The notes under the pieces were generated by a model that worked only from the letters and a program-made list of their open reading frames with translations, searched no databases and had not been told where the DNA came from. DNA of 64,000 bases from M269 sp964640795 (GTDB lineage Bacteria; Pseudomonadota; Gammaproteobacteria; Enterobacterales; Alteromonadaceae): contig CAZXIN010000007.1 in NCBI GenBank assembly GCA_964640795.1, positions 62,001 to 126,000 of the forward strand. The letters run 5' to 3'. The translations under genes were made by a program, and so were the position numbers. Positions 17,818-26,981 of this stretch are shown one piece after another (within the stretch, counting starts at the first letter, position 1; the number at the start of each line of letters is the position of its first letter).

Positions 17818-19047
17818 ATGAGCAAAGTATCATTACCCAAAGAGAAAATAAAAATATTGTTGTTGGAAGGTGTGCATCAAAGTGCTGTTGAAACATTAAA
17901 AAATAATGGCTATTTCAACATTGAATACCTCAAGACATCATTACCCGAAGAAGAATTGGTTGAAAAGATCAAAGACGTCCATTTTGTTGGCATACGCTCA
18001 CGTACTCAAATAACTCAGAACGTCGTCAATGCTGCCAAAAAACTTGTTGCAGTTGGCTGCTTTTGCATTGGCACCAACCAAGTTGATTTGAAGTCAACAC
18101 AAGTACGCGGCATCCCGGTCTTTAACGCGCCATTCTCCAACACCCGCTCCGTTGCTGAACTTGTCCTCGGACAAATCATTGTTTTATTACGCGGTATCCC
18201 CGAAAAAAATGCCAAAGCCCATCGTGGTGAATGGGTAAAAAGTGCTGTCAGTTCATACGAAGCTCGAGGCAAAACGCTAGGGATTATTGGTTACGGTCAC
18301 ATTGGTACACAACTCAGTATTCTTGCTGAACACTTGGGTATGAAAGTACAGTTTTTTGATATCGAAGATAAATTGGTTTTGGGTAACGCAGCTCAAGTGA
18401 AAAGTATGAAAGAACTACTTTCCACCTCTGATGTTGTCACCTTACATGTGCCTGAAACACAAGAAACCAAAAACATGATCGGTGCTGAGCAGCTGGCTAG
18501 CATGAAACAAGGCGCTATTTTAATCAATGCTTCACGAGGCACGGTGATCGATGTCGACGCTTTGGTAAAGACTTTAAACGACGGTAAGTTGGCAGGCGCT
18601 GCGATTGACGTATTCCCTGTTGAGCCCAAATCTAATGATGAAGAGTTTACATCCCCACTTCGTGAGTTCGACAACGTTATCCTGACACCCCATGTAGGCG
18701 GAAGTACGCAAGAAGCGCAGCAAAATATCGGTATTGAAGTTGCTGGGAAACTCGCTAAATACAGTGACAATGGGTCCACGTTATCAGCGGTTAACTTTCC
18801 TGAAGTTTCCTTACCTGAGCATACCGTCCGGTCGAGGCTGCTGCATATTCATGAAAATGCACCTGGCGTACTAACAAAGATAAACCAAGCGTTTGCAGAG
18901 CAAAGTATCAATATCGCTGCGCAATACCTGCAAACCAATGAAAATATTGGTTATGTTGTCATTGACGTGGAAACAGATGTCGCAGAGGCGGCGTTTGAAC
19001 AGTTGATGGCCATTCCCGGTACAATTAAAACCCGCATACTACATTAG
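17818..19047 (+). CDS. serA: D-3-phosphoglycerate dehydrogenase
   Basis: 409 residues, full length for the E. coli type (410). NAD-binding motif GIIGYGHIGTQL near 155-166, active-site region NASRGTVIDVDAL, catalytic His in TPHVGGSTQEAQ, and a C-terminal ACT domain (about 335-409) with HENAPGVLTKINQAF that binds the feedback inhibitor serine in the family. It oxidises 3-phosphoglycerate in the first committed step of serine synthesis. An in-frame GTG at 17806 precedes the chosen ATG, but MSKVSLPKEKIK matches the family start. Confidence 0.96.
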   Translation: MSKVSLPKEKIKILLLEGVHQSAVETLKNNGYFNIEYLKTSLPEEELVEKIKDVHFVGIRSRTQITQNVVNAAKKLVAVGCFCIGTNQVDLKSTQVRGIPVFNAPFSNTRSVAELVLGQIIVLLRGIPEKNAKAHRGEWVKSAVSSYEARGKTLGIIGYGHIGTQLSILAEHLGMKVQFFDIEDKLVLGNAAQVKSMKELLSTSDVVTLHVPETQETKNMIGAEQLASMKQGAILINASRGTVIDVDALVKTLNDGKLAGAAIDVFPVEPKSNDEEFTSPLREFDNVILTPHVGGSTQEAQQNIGIEVAGKLAKYSDNGSTLSAVNFPEVSLPEHTVRSRLLHIHENAPGVLTKINQAFAEQSINIAAQYLQTNENIGYVVIDVETDVAEAAFEQLMAIPGTIKTRILH

Positions 19048-19076
19048 ACTTTGTTACTCAGAGTGTAAGTGCCCCT

Positions 19077-19123
19077 TTATAGTGCTTGTTAATATTCAGT
19101 TAAGATATAAACAAGCACTATAA
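19077..19123. terminator. 14-bp inverted repeat after serA
   Basis: TTATAGTGCTTGTT (19077-19090) and its exact reverse complement (19110-19123) with a 19-base spacer, 30 bases after the serA stop. It probably acts as a terminator, although a T-tract is lacking. The long loop also allows it to be a protein-binding site or the end pieces of a small element. Confidence 0.5.
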
Positions 19124-19194
19124 GTCGTGCTGCCCAATCGTTTTTCATATTACTAGCAGTGACAATTCTTTAGAAAGGGTTGATTTTTTACACT

Positions 19195-19332
19195 CATTTT
19201 GAGGTAACCTCTGTCGTTGGTATTGATATCAGTCGAAGAAAGTCTCACCATTGCTATTAACGTAAAGTTGAAAATACAAACAGAATCGATGGCTGGTTAG
19301 CTTACAACATTAAAAAGCAGCGCAAAATATAG
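19195..19332 (+). pseudogene. Possible relic of an IS110-family transposase N-terminus
   Basis: In one frame the sequence reads SVVGIDISRRKSHHCY, stop, then RKVENTNRIDGWLAYNIKKQ. IS110-type (DEDD) transposases begin with a VGIDISKxK strand and, some 25-30 residues later, a K-V-x-N-T-x-x-G-x-x-x-L-x-x-W-L segment. The relic is only about 45 codons, has an in-frame stop, and no terminal sequences were found. Weak evidence; chance similarity is possible. Confidence 0.3.
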
Positions 19333-19470
19333 AAAAAAGAACAATTTACTGGTAATTTTTAGTTATTGGGACACACTCGTTGTGTCATACTCATGTATCA
19401 CTATACTGTAAACTTTCACTTAGGTTGAAGACGTGTTGACAGCTGTATCTTGTAAATTGAGGCAAAAAGT

Positions 19471-20115
19471 ATGTGGTTAAGAAGTTTAGCGGCTATTTTT
19501 TCGCTGCTTTTCAGTCATTGGACTTTAGCATATTCAGTGAATGTAAAAGTCTTAACCAATAAAGATAGCAAATTAGCTAATACCGTTGTTTACTTAACTT
19601 CTGATAGCCCTCTCCCTAAAAGTCCTTCTGGCACGCTAGCACATATGGATCAAATCAATAGCCAATTTGTTCCACACATATTAGTCGTACAAAAAGATAC
19701 CAATGTTGATTTCCCTAACTCTGATTCAATAAAACATCATGTTTATTCTTTTTCGCCAGCAAAATCTTTTGAATTGCAGCTTTATAAAGATCAAAAACCT
19801 GAAGCTGAGACATTTGACAAGGTCGGCAGAGTTGAGATGGGCTGCAATGTACACGACTGGATGTTGGGCTATATTTATGTAGTTGATACACCTTACTTCG
19901 GAAAAACTGATGAAGATGGTAAAATTACGCTAGACGTCCCTGAGGGTCAGTATAAACTTCATATTCGAAACCCAAGAATTAAAGATGATGAATCAACACT
20001 CATGCAAGAAGTGCATGTAACGTCAGATCAAAACATAACGTTTAAGCTTGAGAAGAAGCTACTTCCAAGCCTTGAGCTTTATGAAGAATCAGACGAGTTT
20101 TCTAGCTACGATTAA
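19471..20115 (+). CDS. Periplasmic cupredoxin-domain protein (methylamine-utilisation-like)
   Basis: 214 residues with a Sec signal peptide (cleavage near residue 20). The first domain carries type 1 copper ligands: a His at 89 or 90 (IKHHVYSFSP) and the C125-x-x-H128-x-x-M131 cluster in GCNVHDWM. The second part (about 145-200) looks like a carboxypeptidase-regulatory-type beta domain (GKITLDVPEGQYKLHIRNPR). Such proteins are often labelled methylamine utilisation protein, but no methylamine genes are here. It starts a unit with a GGDEF-EAL protein (14 bases on) and a barrel, suggesting a periplasmic copper- or redox-related input to c-di-GMP. GAGG precedes the ATG. Confidence 0.8.
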   Translation: MWLRSLAAIFSLLFSHWTLAYSVNVKVLTNKDSKLANTVVYLTSDSPLPKSPSGTLAHMDQINSQFVPHILVVQKDTNVDFPNSDSIKHHVYSFSPAKSFELQLYKDQKPEAETFDKVGRVEMGCNVHDWMLGYIYVVDTPYFGKTDEDGKITLDVPEGQYKLHIRNPRIKDDESTLMQEVHVTSDQNITFKLEKKLLPSLELYEESDEFSSYD

Positions 20116-20129
20116 CGAGAGCTGTATTA

Positions 20130-22472
20130 ATGCAATCATTACGTAACCGTATATTACAAATTATGCTATTGCTCTTGGTGACTGTTGTCGTTGCCACTTT
20201 ATTGACTGTTAGGTCAGCTAGCCTTAAACATTCAACTGAGCAGGTCTTAGGCTACGCTCACACATCAGCTAAAGTTGTTGAAGATGCAATTTTGAATCAA
20301 GTTGGTACGTTAACAACTGCCTTACAAGGTTTAACATCAAATTATGAAGCTAAAAAGACCATTTTTGCGGGCAAGGAAGACCAAGCATCACTCAAGTCAG
20401 TTCTTATAAATTACCAACGCAGAGCAGAAGCTGATATCTCTTGGGTTCTTGATGCTGAAGGTCGTTTTGTGACATCAACGTCGGTAGATATGTATGACCA
20501 ATTCTTCTTAGCCGCGGAAGATTATCAGGAACAAGGAATACGCTTCATTAAGCTAGGTGATAAACATTACCTTATTCAATCAGTTCCAATCAAAAGGACA
20601 GAGCGCTCCAGAACAGTGTCTGGTTGGGTCATTATGGGGGTTGAAGCTAGCAAAATCATCAATGCACAGCTTGTTGAACTGACAGATATGCAACTCACTT
20701 TATTCTTACCTAAAGATACTGGACTCGAGATTGTAAGCTCGTCGCTTGACGAACAGTTAACACCTCTATTTTCTCAATCGCGATTAGATCTTTCGGACAA
20801 CTTACATACGCTAACATTGAATGATCAGGAATACGTTTATTTAACTCAGCCACTTGGCTTTCACTACGAAGATCAACTACACCTTGCCTTAGTCACTGAA
20901 TCCGAAAAAGCCTATGTTTCATATAATGAACAGCTAGCTCAGTTGATTGGTATTGTCTTAGTCGCTGCTATCATGGCTTTAGGTACAGCCTGGATATTCT
21001 CTAGAAGAATTACCGCACCATTGACCTCTTTAGTTGAAGTAGCCAACAAAATCAGTGGTGGTAAGTATGTTGATGAAGCTAAGCCTAAAGCTTACATAAC
21101 AGAAGTTTCTTCACTGTCTGATGCAGTTTGGGAAATGCAAGATAGCATCCAGAAGCGTGAGCAAGAAGTACACAAACTTGCTTATTTTGATGAATTAACC
21201 GGCTTACCAAATCGTTTGCAATTTATAGAAAAACTAAAGCAAATGACTCAGGGTTGTGCAGATTTTGACGTCGCCGTTATCATCGTTAATTTAGACAGAT
21301 TTAAAGATATAAATGATACGCTAGGACACACAACCGGCGATAAACTGTTAATCGCTGTTGCCGAGCGACTCAAGTCATTCTCTGGTAGCAATTCATTTTA
21401 TGCACGCTTAGGTGGTGATGAATATGCCTTTATCGTTTGCGGTGAAGAGCTGATCCCTGAAGATCTTGCTGAACGTCTTGCTGCACTCTTTAAAGAGCAA
21501 TTTAATGTCGAAGCATTGGAACTCGATGTGTATGCAAGTATCGGCCTCGCCATTTATCCCAAAGACTCGGACAACATTAGCAACTTAATGCAATGTGCTG
21601 ATATTGCATTGCATAATTGTAAAGGTGATCACAAACCTTACGCAATATACCAAGACACAATGAACAAACACTCTGTTCAGAGGCTAAACCTGACTTCGGA
21701 GCTGCGAGGTTCACTCGCATCAGGGCAACTAGAATTACACTATCAACCTAAGCTTTCCTTACAAAGTAATCAGGTAGAAACCGTAGAATGCTTAATTCGC
21801 TGGACTCACCCTGTTCATGGCTTTATTCCACCAGATGAATTTATTCCATTGGCAGAACAAACGGGGGCTATTCGCGATGTCACTCATTTCGCCTTAACAG
21901 AAGCATTAAAACAGCAACTTATTTGGCGCTTGAAAGGCTGGAATATAGGTATGGCTGTGAATATTTCTGCTATTGATTTGATCGATATGAAGCTACCTGG
22001 GTTTGTAGAAAAATTAATGAAAGAGTACGATACTGATCCATCGAAGCTCACTTTAGAAGTCACAGAAAGCGCTGTGATGACAGACCCTGACAGTGCATTA
22101 ATGGCGCTTAATAAATTGAATGGTATGGGAATCGCTATTTCAATTGATGACTTTGGTACCGGTTACTCATCGATGGCTCAATTGAAAAAAATGCCAGTCT
22201 CTGAATTAAAAATAGATAAAGCGTTTGTGTTGGAACTAGCATCAAGTAGTGACGATCAGGTGATGGTCAAGACACTCGTATCATTGGCTGAAAACCTTAG
22301 CTTGCAAACGGTTGCTGAAGGCGTTGAAGATCAAGAAACCTTGGAGTTCTTAACCACGATAGGTTGTACTAAAGCGCAAGGCTTCTATATGAGCCGTCCA
22401 ATCCCATCAGATAAGTTTGATCAATGGCATCAAGAGTTTATTGATAAAAACCATGTTGAGCAAAGTGCATGA
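20130..22472 (+). CDS. Membrane GGDEF-EAL protein (c-di-GMP turnover)
   Basis: 780 residues: membrane segment at about 7-26, periplasmic sensor domain to about 270 (CACHE-like), second membrane segment about 271-290, HAMP, GGDEF domain (about 345-505) and EAL domain (about 520-770). The cyclase signature is GGDEY at 428-432 instead of GGDEF. In the EAL domain the signature is E553-C-L, with EVTESAVM, DDFGTGYSSM and KIDKAFV intact, so phosphodiesterase activity is likely; cyclase activity is uncertain. The stop overlaps the next gene's start (ATGA). The preceding gene encodes a periplasmic cupredoxin that may be a partner of the sensor domain. Confidence 0.9.
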   Translation: MQSLRNRILQIMLLLLVTVVVATLLTVRSASLKHSTEQVLGYAHTSAKVVEDAILNQVGTLTTALQGLTSNYEAKKTIFAGKEDQASLKSVLINYQRRAEADISWVLDAEGRFVTSTSVDMYDQFFLAAEDYQEQGIRFIKLGDKHYLIQSVPIKRTERSRTVSGWVIMGVEASKIINAQLVELTDMQLTLFLPKDTGLEIVSSSLDEQLTPLFSQSRLDLSDNLHTLTLNDQEYVYLTQPLGFHYEDQLHLALVTESEKAYVSYNEQLAQLIGIVLVAAIMALGTAWIFSRRITAPLTSLVEVANKISGGKYVDEAKPKAYITEVSSLSDAVWEMQDSIQKREQEVHKLAYFDELTGLPNRLQFIEKLKQMTQGCADFDVAVIIVNLDRFKDINDTLGHTTGDKLLIAVAERLKSFSGSNSFYARLGGDEYAFIVCGEELIPEDLAERLAALFKEQFNVEALELDVYASIGLAIYPKDSDNISNLMQCADIALHNCKGDHKPYAIYQDTMNKHSVQRLNLTSELRGSLASGQLELHYQPKLSLQSNQVETVECLIRWTHPVHGFIPPDEFIPLAEQTGAIRDVTHFALTEALKQQLIWRLKGWNIGMAVNISAIDLIDMKLPGFVEKLMKEYDTDPSKLTLEVTESAVMTDPDSALMALNKLNGMGIAISIDDFGTGYSSMAQLKKMPVSELKIDKAFVLELASSSDDQVMVKTLVSLAENLSLQTVAEGVEDQETLEFLTTIGCTKAQGFYMSRPIPSDKFDQWHQEFIDKNHVEQSA

Positions 22473-23677
22473 TAAGAGCCTTTGTTGCGCTTGCACTTTT
22501 TTCTTCATTCTCCCACGCCATTGAAGTTACTGGATTATTGCAAGGTAATTGGGTTGACGGTGATGATTTAACCTCCTATCAAAACCATGGAACTGGTGTT
22601 ACAAGATACGACGACAATGGCTTTAACATTGGCCAAGCTTTTCTTAATTTTAAGCACGATCTAGGTAAAGAGGTTAGCGTCCAAGCGATTGCTAATTATC
22701 ATCAAGACGGTGAGCAAAACCTTGGCTTCTCTCAATTCTTACTGACCTATAAACCACTCACATCTAGAAAAACCAAATTCAGGCTGAGGGCTGGGTTCTT
22801 TTATCCAGAGCTCTCTTTAGAGAATGTCGATGAAGGTTGGTTATCTCCCTATACCTACACCAACTCAGCTATCAATACCTGGATAGGTGAAGAGCAAAGG
22901 ACGGTAGGTGTAGAGGCAAGCTTGATAAGTCCTGGGCGAGCACGTGGTAGCGCATGGTCTTGGAAGTTGCACGCATCATTATATAAAGCAAATGACCCTT
23001 TTGGTGCTTTATTAGCTTGGCGAGGTTGGGCCTTACATGACAGGCAAAGCCTTAACAACGACCGCGTTAATATAGCGTTTTACCCGACAGTAATTTCACC
23101 TGACCTTATTAACGGCCCAGCTTATGTAGAGCCATTTCATGAGCTTGATGGAAACATAGGTATTTACGCTGGACTCCACCTTGACTATTACAACAGCACC
23201 AACTTTCGATATTACTTTTATGACAACAGAGCTGATCCAACCAAGCTAAACGACGCAGGTTTATATGCTTGGCATACTATTTTTCACAGCTTTTCGTTCC
23301 AACATAAGTTCAGTAAGAATACGCGCCTTATCAGCCAAGCCATGTTCGGTAGTACTTTAATGGGCTTGCGCTTTGTCGCGATTGATTTCCGTTCAAATTT
23401 CGTGATGCTAAGCCATAAAATTAAGAAAAGCCGCATAAGTGTCCGTTTAGATAACTTTAATGTTGTCGATACGGGTGATATTTTCCCTGAAGATCTCAAT
23501 GATAGTGATGGATATGCAGTGACCGCAGCTTGGCGTCATAACTTCAACAAGCACTGGGAAGTTGGCTTCGAATATCATCTAAACAGAAACTCAGCCGAAA
23601 ACAGAGTGACCGTTGGCGATATTGTGAGAGCTGATCAGCGCCAAACTATGGTTGTAGCTCAATATCGTTGGCGCTAA
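22469..23677 (+). CDS. Outer-membrane beta-barrel protein, unknown function
   Basis: 402 residues with a short signal peptide (cleavage near FSHA-IE). The mature part is rich in alternating hydrophobic/polar strands with many aromatic residues (FRYYFYDN, WEVGFEYHLN, TMVVAQYRW) and ends in a strand with terminal W-R, as expected for a porin-like barrel. It overlaps the GGDEF-EAL gene by four bases, so the two are translationally coupled. No specific family recognised. The three-gene arrangement with a cupredoxin suggests a role in detecting or admitting a compound across the outer membrane; this is inference. Confidence 0.75.
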   Translation: MIRAFVALALFSSFSHAIEVTGLLQGNWVDGDDLTSYQNHGTGVTRYDDNGFNIGQAFLNFKHDLGKEVSVQAIANYHQDGEQNLGFSQFLLTYKPLTSRKTKFRLRAGFFYPELSLENVDEGWLSPYTYTNSAINTWIGEEQRTVGVEASLISPGRARGSAWSWKLHASLYKANDPFGALLAWRGWALHDRQSLNNDRVNIAFYPTVISPDLINGPAYVEPFHELDGNIGIYAGLHLDYYNSTNFRYYFYDNRADPTKLNDAGLYAWHTIFHSFSFQHKFSKNTRLISQAMFGSTLMGLRFVAIDFRSNFVMLSHKIKKSRISVRLDNFNVVDTGDIFPEDLNDSDGYAVTAAWRHNFNKHWEVGFEYHLNRNSAENRVTVGDIVRADQRQTMVVAQYRWR

Positions 23678-23682
23678 TTTGC

Positions 23683-25389
23683 TTAATGAGTTTGAGCGTC
23701 ACCTGCCCCTTTGGGATAGCGAATACCTTCAACTAACTCCTGAATTTCTTGTGGCGCTTCGTCATTAAATTTATAAACAACATAAGCGACAACAAAGTTA
23801 ATTAGCATACCTATTGCACCGATTCCTTCAGGTGATACGCCAAGCAACCAGTTACCAGGCACATTCGCTACAGGGTTAATAAACTTGAAGTACACAATAT
23901 AAGCAGCCGTGAAACTAATCCCAGCTAACATACCGGCTACAGCACCTCGACTACTCATCTTCTTATGGAAGATACCCAAAATAATCGCAGGGAAAAAAGA
24001 CGATGCTGCTAGCCCAAAAGCAAAGGCAACCACCTGCGCAACAAAGCCAGGTGGGTTGATACCTAAATAACCGGCGATCACAATACCCACGCCCGCAGCA
24101 AGACGCGCATAAAACAACTCCTGCCGGTCAGTAATATTCGGCATCAAGTTACGTTTCAACAAATCATGAGACACTGAGGTTGAGATAACCAGTAGCAGAC
24201 CAGCAGACGTCGACAGTGCTGCTGCGACACCACCTGCAGCAACCAATGCAATGACCCAGTTCGGTAAGTCTGCAATCTCAGGGTTAGCTAAAACCATAAT
24301 GTCGCGATCAACTTTCATCTCGTTACGATCATCGCCTGAATAAAACATCTTCCCGTCGTTGTTTTTATCTTCCCACTCGATTAAGCCCGTTTTCTCCCAA
24401 TTTTTAATCCAGCTTGGCGCCTTCGCGTAATCGGTGCCTGTTTGCTCACTACCATTAATCGTCTCGATCATATTCACCCGAGCAAAGGAAGCAATTGCAG
24501 GAGCAGTAGTGTACAGAATGGCAATAAACAACAACGCCCAACCTGCACTCTTTCTCGCATCTCTAACTTTAGGCACAGTGAAAAAGCGAACTATAACGTG
24601 TGGTAAACCTGCCGTGCCTACCATCAGTGCGGCAGTAATACAGAAGACATCAAACATACTCTTATTACCGGAAGTATATTCATTAAACCCTAGCTCCGCA
24701 GACAAGCCATCGAGCTTATCCAATAAACTTACCCCTGAACCATCAGCCAAGGTTGCACCGAACCCAGTTTGTGGAAAAACGTGCCCCGTCATAATAATCG
24801 AGATAAAGACGGCTGGGACTAAATAAGCGAATATCAACACGCAGTATTGAGCGACTTGCGTGTAGGTTATTCCCTTCATGCCACCTAGCACCGAGTAGAA
24901 GAAAACAATCGCCATACCGATGACTACCCCCATGGTGATATCAACCTCAAGAAAACGGCTAAACACCACACCAACACCACGCATTTGTCCTGCCACATAG
25001 GTAAAAGACACAAAAATGGCGCATATTACGGCCACGGTTCGGGCTGTTTGAGAGTAATAACGATCACCAATAAAATCTGGCACCGTAAATTTACCGAACT
25101 TCCTTAAATAAGGCGCTAAACATAATGCCAACAAGACATAACCACCTGTCCAACCCAGCAGATAAACTGCGCCGTCGTATCCCATAAAAGAGATAAGGCC
25201 AGCCATGGAAATAAATGATGCAGCAGACATCCAATCAGCTGCAGTTGCCATGCCATTCGCAATGGGATGCACTCCCCCACCGGCAACATAAAATTCCTGC
25301 GTAGACCCAGCTCTAGCCCAAAGTGCAATGCCGATATAGAGTGCAAAAGTAAAGCCCACGACGACAAAAGTCATTGTTTGAATATCCAT
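23683..25389 (-). CDS. Sodium:solute symporter, VC_2705 subfamily (large subunit)
   Basis: 568 residues and about 13 membrane segments, of the SSS family related to the acetate permease ActP. Conserved stretches include FYVAGGGVHPIANGMATAADWMSAASF (split here only for description), FTVPDFIGDRYYS and GGMKGITYTQVAQY. A hydrophilic insert of about 70 residues around DKNNDGKMFYSGDDRNEMK is typical of this subfamily. It takes up a small organic acid with sodium; the substrate is not known, acetate or a related acid being likely. It lies 9 bases after the small subunit gene, with AGAGG before the ATG. Confidence 0.88.
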   Translation of the reverse strand: MDIQTMTFVVVGFTFALYIGIALWARAGSTQEFYVAGGGVHPIANGMATAADWMSAASFISMAGLISFMGYDGAVYLLGWTGGYVLLALCLAPYLRKFGKFTVPDFIGDRYYSQTARTVAVICAIFVSFTYVAGQMRGVGVVFSRFLEVDITMGVVIGMAIVFFYSVLGGMKGITYTQVAQYCVLIFAYLVPAVFISIIMTGHVFPQTGFGATLADGSGVSLLDKLDGLSAELGFNEYTSGNKSMFDVFCITAALMVGTAGLPHVIVRFFTVPKVRDARKSAGWALLFIAILYTTAPAIASFARVNMIETINGSEQTGTDYAKAPSWIKNWEKTGLIEWEDKNNDGKMFYSGDDRNEMKVDRDIMVLANPEIADLPNWVIALVAAGGVAAALSTSAGLLLVISTSVSHDLLKRNLMPNITDRQELFYARLAAGVGIVIAGYLGINPPGFVAQVVAFAFGLAASSFFPAIILGIFHKKMSSRGAVAGMLAGISFTAAYIVYFKFINPVANVPGNWLLGVSPEGIGAIGMLINFVVAYVVYKFNDEAPQEIQELVEGIRYPKGAGDAQTH

Positions 25390-25398
25390 AATTAGCCT

Positions 25399-25665
25399 CT
25401 ACTCCTCATCCACACCAAACGCTTTATCGAGTTCGTTCATTTTCTTCACATAAACAAAAATCAGAGCCACAAAAACATAAATAGCCCCTTGTTGCGCAAA
25501 CCAAAAGCCAAGTTTGAAACCGAAGAAAGAGAATTGATTTAAGACATCGACCAACAGAATGCCGAATCCGAAAGACACTAAAAACCATACCACCAGCAGT
25601 TTGAGCATCAAGCTAATATTTTTGCGCCAATAAGCAGATTTTTGTTGTTCAGATTGAAATGCCAT
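25399..25665 (-). CDS. Sodium symporter small subunit, DUF4212 family
   Basis: 88 residues with two membrane segments (about 20-45 and 52-78) and the family motif YWRKNISLMLKLLVVWFLVS. This small protein is found next to VC_2705-type symporters and is treated as their second subunit. It is the first gene of the pair, with GGAAGGGG just before the ATG. Confidence 0.9.
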   Translation of the reverse strand: MAFQSEQQKSAYWRKNISLMLKLLVVWFLVSFGFGILLVDVLNQFSFFGFKLGFWFAQQGAIYVFVALIFVYVKKMNELDKAFGVDEE

Positions 25666-25797
25666 CCCCTTCCCTCTTTTGATTCACCACGATTACAAAA
25701 TACCAATTGAATAACAGGCGTTAAATTTAGCCCATTGTTACAGTTAACAAGAAAAGTGCAATGATTAGAACGTGATAGAACTAAGGTAAGAAACATA

Positions 25798-25824
25798 CAC
25801 AGGGAGCTAATGCAGCTCTCTGTG
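25798..25824 (-). terminator. Hairpin after the DUF481 gene
   Basis: CACAGGGAGCT (25798-25808) pairs with AGCTCTCTGTG (25814-25824) with one G-U pair and a 5-base loop, 19 bases past the DUF481 stop on the minus strand. The following minus-strand sequence is only moderately T-rich. Confidence 0.5.
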
Positions 25825-25842
25825 CATTAATTTAGGTATGTT

Positions 25843-26589
25843 TTAGAAGAAGGTATAAGCCAAAGTGACTGCTGTTTCGGTGTCTAGATTATCTCGGTCA
25901 TCTGTTACGTCGGTGTTGTGATTAAGGATAAGAGAAACTTTGATAGACAATCGTTCGTTAATCTTAGCGGTTAACGCACTTTCTGATTTCGATTTAGTGT
26001 TGGTGGAACCGACTTCCGTACTGACCAATTGAAGAAATGACGCTGTATCAGAAATTTTGTACTGATAGTCCAAAGCCCCCCTGACGATAAAGTTATTCGC
26101 TGACTCACCTTCATCAGTTTCGTTCAATGAGTAACCCGGACCAACGCTATAGGCAAACTGACTTTTCTCAGTCTTCCATAATTGTTCATTCCAACCAGCT
26201 GCAATTGTTGATTGGAAGTTAAACGCATTGAAACGGTCATCTTCATAAGAAGCAAATATGAAGAGGCGCTGGGTGTCGTTCTCTAATTTGTAATTACCTT
26301 GACCAGAAATGAACACACGTTGTGCCGTTGATTCTGTTTCCTCTGTGCCATCTTCCTGCTCTACTTGTTCACTTCTAGAAACTGCTTCAAGAATGTAGTC
26401 ATTACTCCATTTACGGAGCTCATGATGTGCTTTTAGATCACCTTTCAAAGACGTTGTTTGGGTATTACCCGAGGTCAAGATAGCCCCAAAAGAGCCCGTC
26501 ATTTCAAAAGGCTTAACTTCTTCGTCCTGTGCATAGACATGGCCACTCAGCGCTGAGATTACCGATAGCGCAATCAGTTTATTTTGCAT
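25843..26589 (-). CDS. DUF481 outer-membrane protein (YdiY-like)
   Basis: 248 residues with a signal peptide (cleavage near HVYA-QD). The mature protein starts with GSFGAILTSGNTQTTSLKGD, the DUF481 signature, and continues as amphipathic strands ending in TLAYTFF with a terminal phenylalanine, typical of outer-membrane barrels. The E. coli homologue YdiY is called salt-induced, function not known. AGGAAG precedes the ATG. It stands as a single gene on this strand, 177 bases before the symporter small subunit gene. Confidence 0.88.
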   Translation of the reverse strand: MQNKLIALSVISALSGHVYAQDEEVKPFEMTGSFGAILTSGNTQTTSLKGDLKAHHELRKWSNDYILEAVSRSEQVEQEDGTEETESTAQRVFISGQGNYKLENDTQRLFIFASYEDDRFNAFNFQSTIAAGWNEQLWKTEKSQFAYSVGPGYSLNETDEGESANNFIVRGALDYQYKISDTASFLQLVSTEVGSTNTKSKSESALTAKINERLSIKVSLILNHNTDVTDDRDNLDTETAVTLAYTFF

Positions 26590-26981
26590 TATTTAGCTTC
26601 CTGTTTGTTTTTTCGCGGAGTATACAGATGCAGGCAGTCATTTTGCAGTCAGAAAGCCAAAAACCGACAATAAAAACACCAAACCCCGCTATTTCAGCTC
26701 TTTTAGATACCAAATAGAGCTAATTAAAAGGAATTACTTAGACTTTAGTTGTAGAGCTTCAAGCACAACCAAGTATTGGAGAATCAATTAGAGTAAAACG
26801 TATTGAGCATTTGATGCCCTTGCTAACAAACTCTAGTCATAGTGACTGATAACATCTAGCACCAGTAATAATTCAGTAAGTCTATCAAGGATGAGGAGTC
26901 TGCATGTAGAAGGTAGAAGAAGATAAGCCGTTTATCTTAAGTAAACGGCTTTGTTTTAGATTGTACCCATGAGCAAAAAAC
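26590..26981. other. Gene-free stretch with the fba terminator
   Basis: Contains the hairpin AAGCCGTTTA (26925-26934) / TAAACGGCTT (26942-26951) with a 7-base loop. It lies 30 bases after the fba stop on the minus strand and is followed there by a T/C-rich run, so it is the probable fba terminator; T-rich bases also follow on the plus strand. The rest (26590-26900) should hold the DUF481 promoter region, but nothing definite was seen. Confidence 0.55.

Larger units (their letters stand above)
19048..19470. other. Gene-free stretch between serA and the cupredoxin gene
   Basis: Holds a 14-bp inverted repeat just after serA (19077-19123) and a possible short transposase relic (19195-19332), both listed separately. 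The final 130 bases should contain the promoter of the cupredoxin/GGDEF-EAL/barrel unit, but no confident -35/-10 pair was found. Confidence 0.4.
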
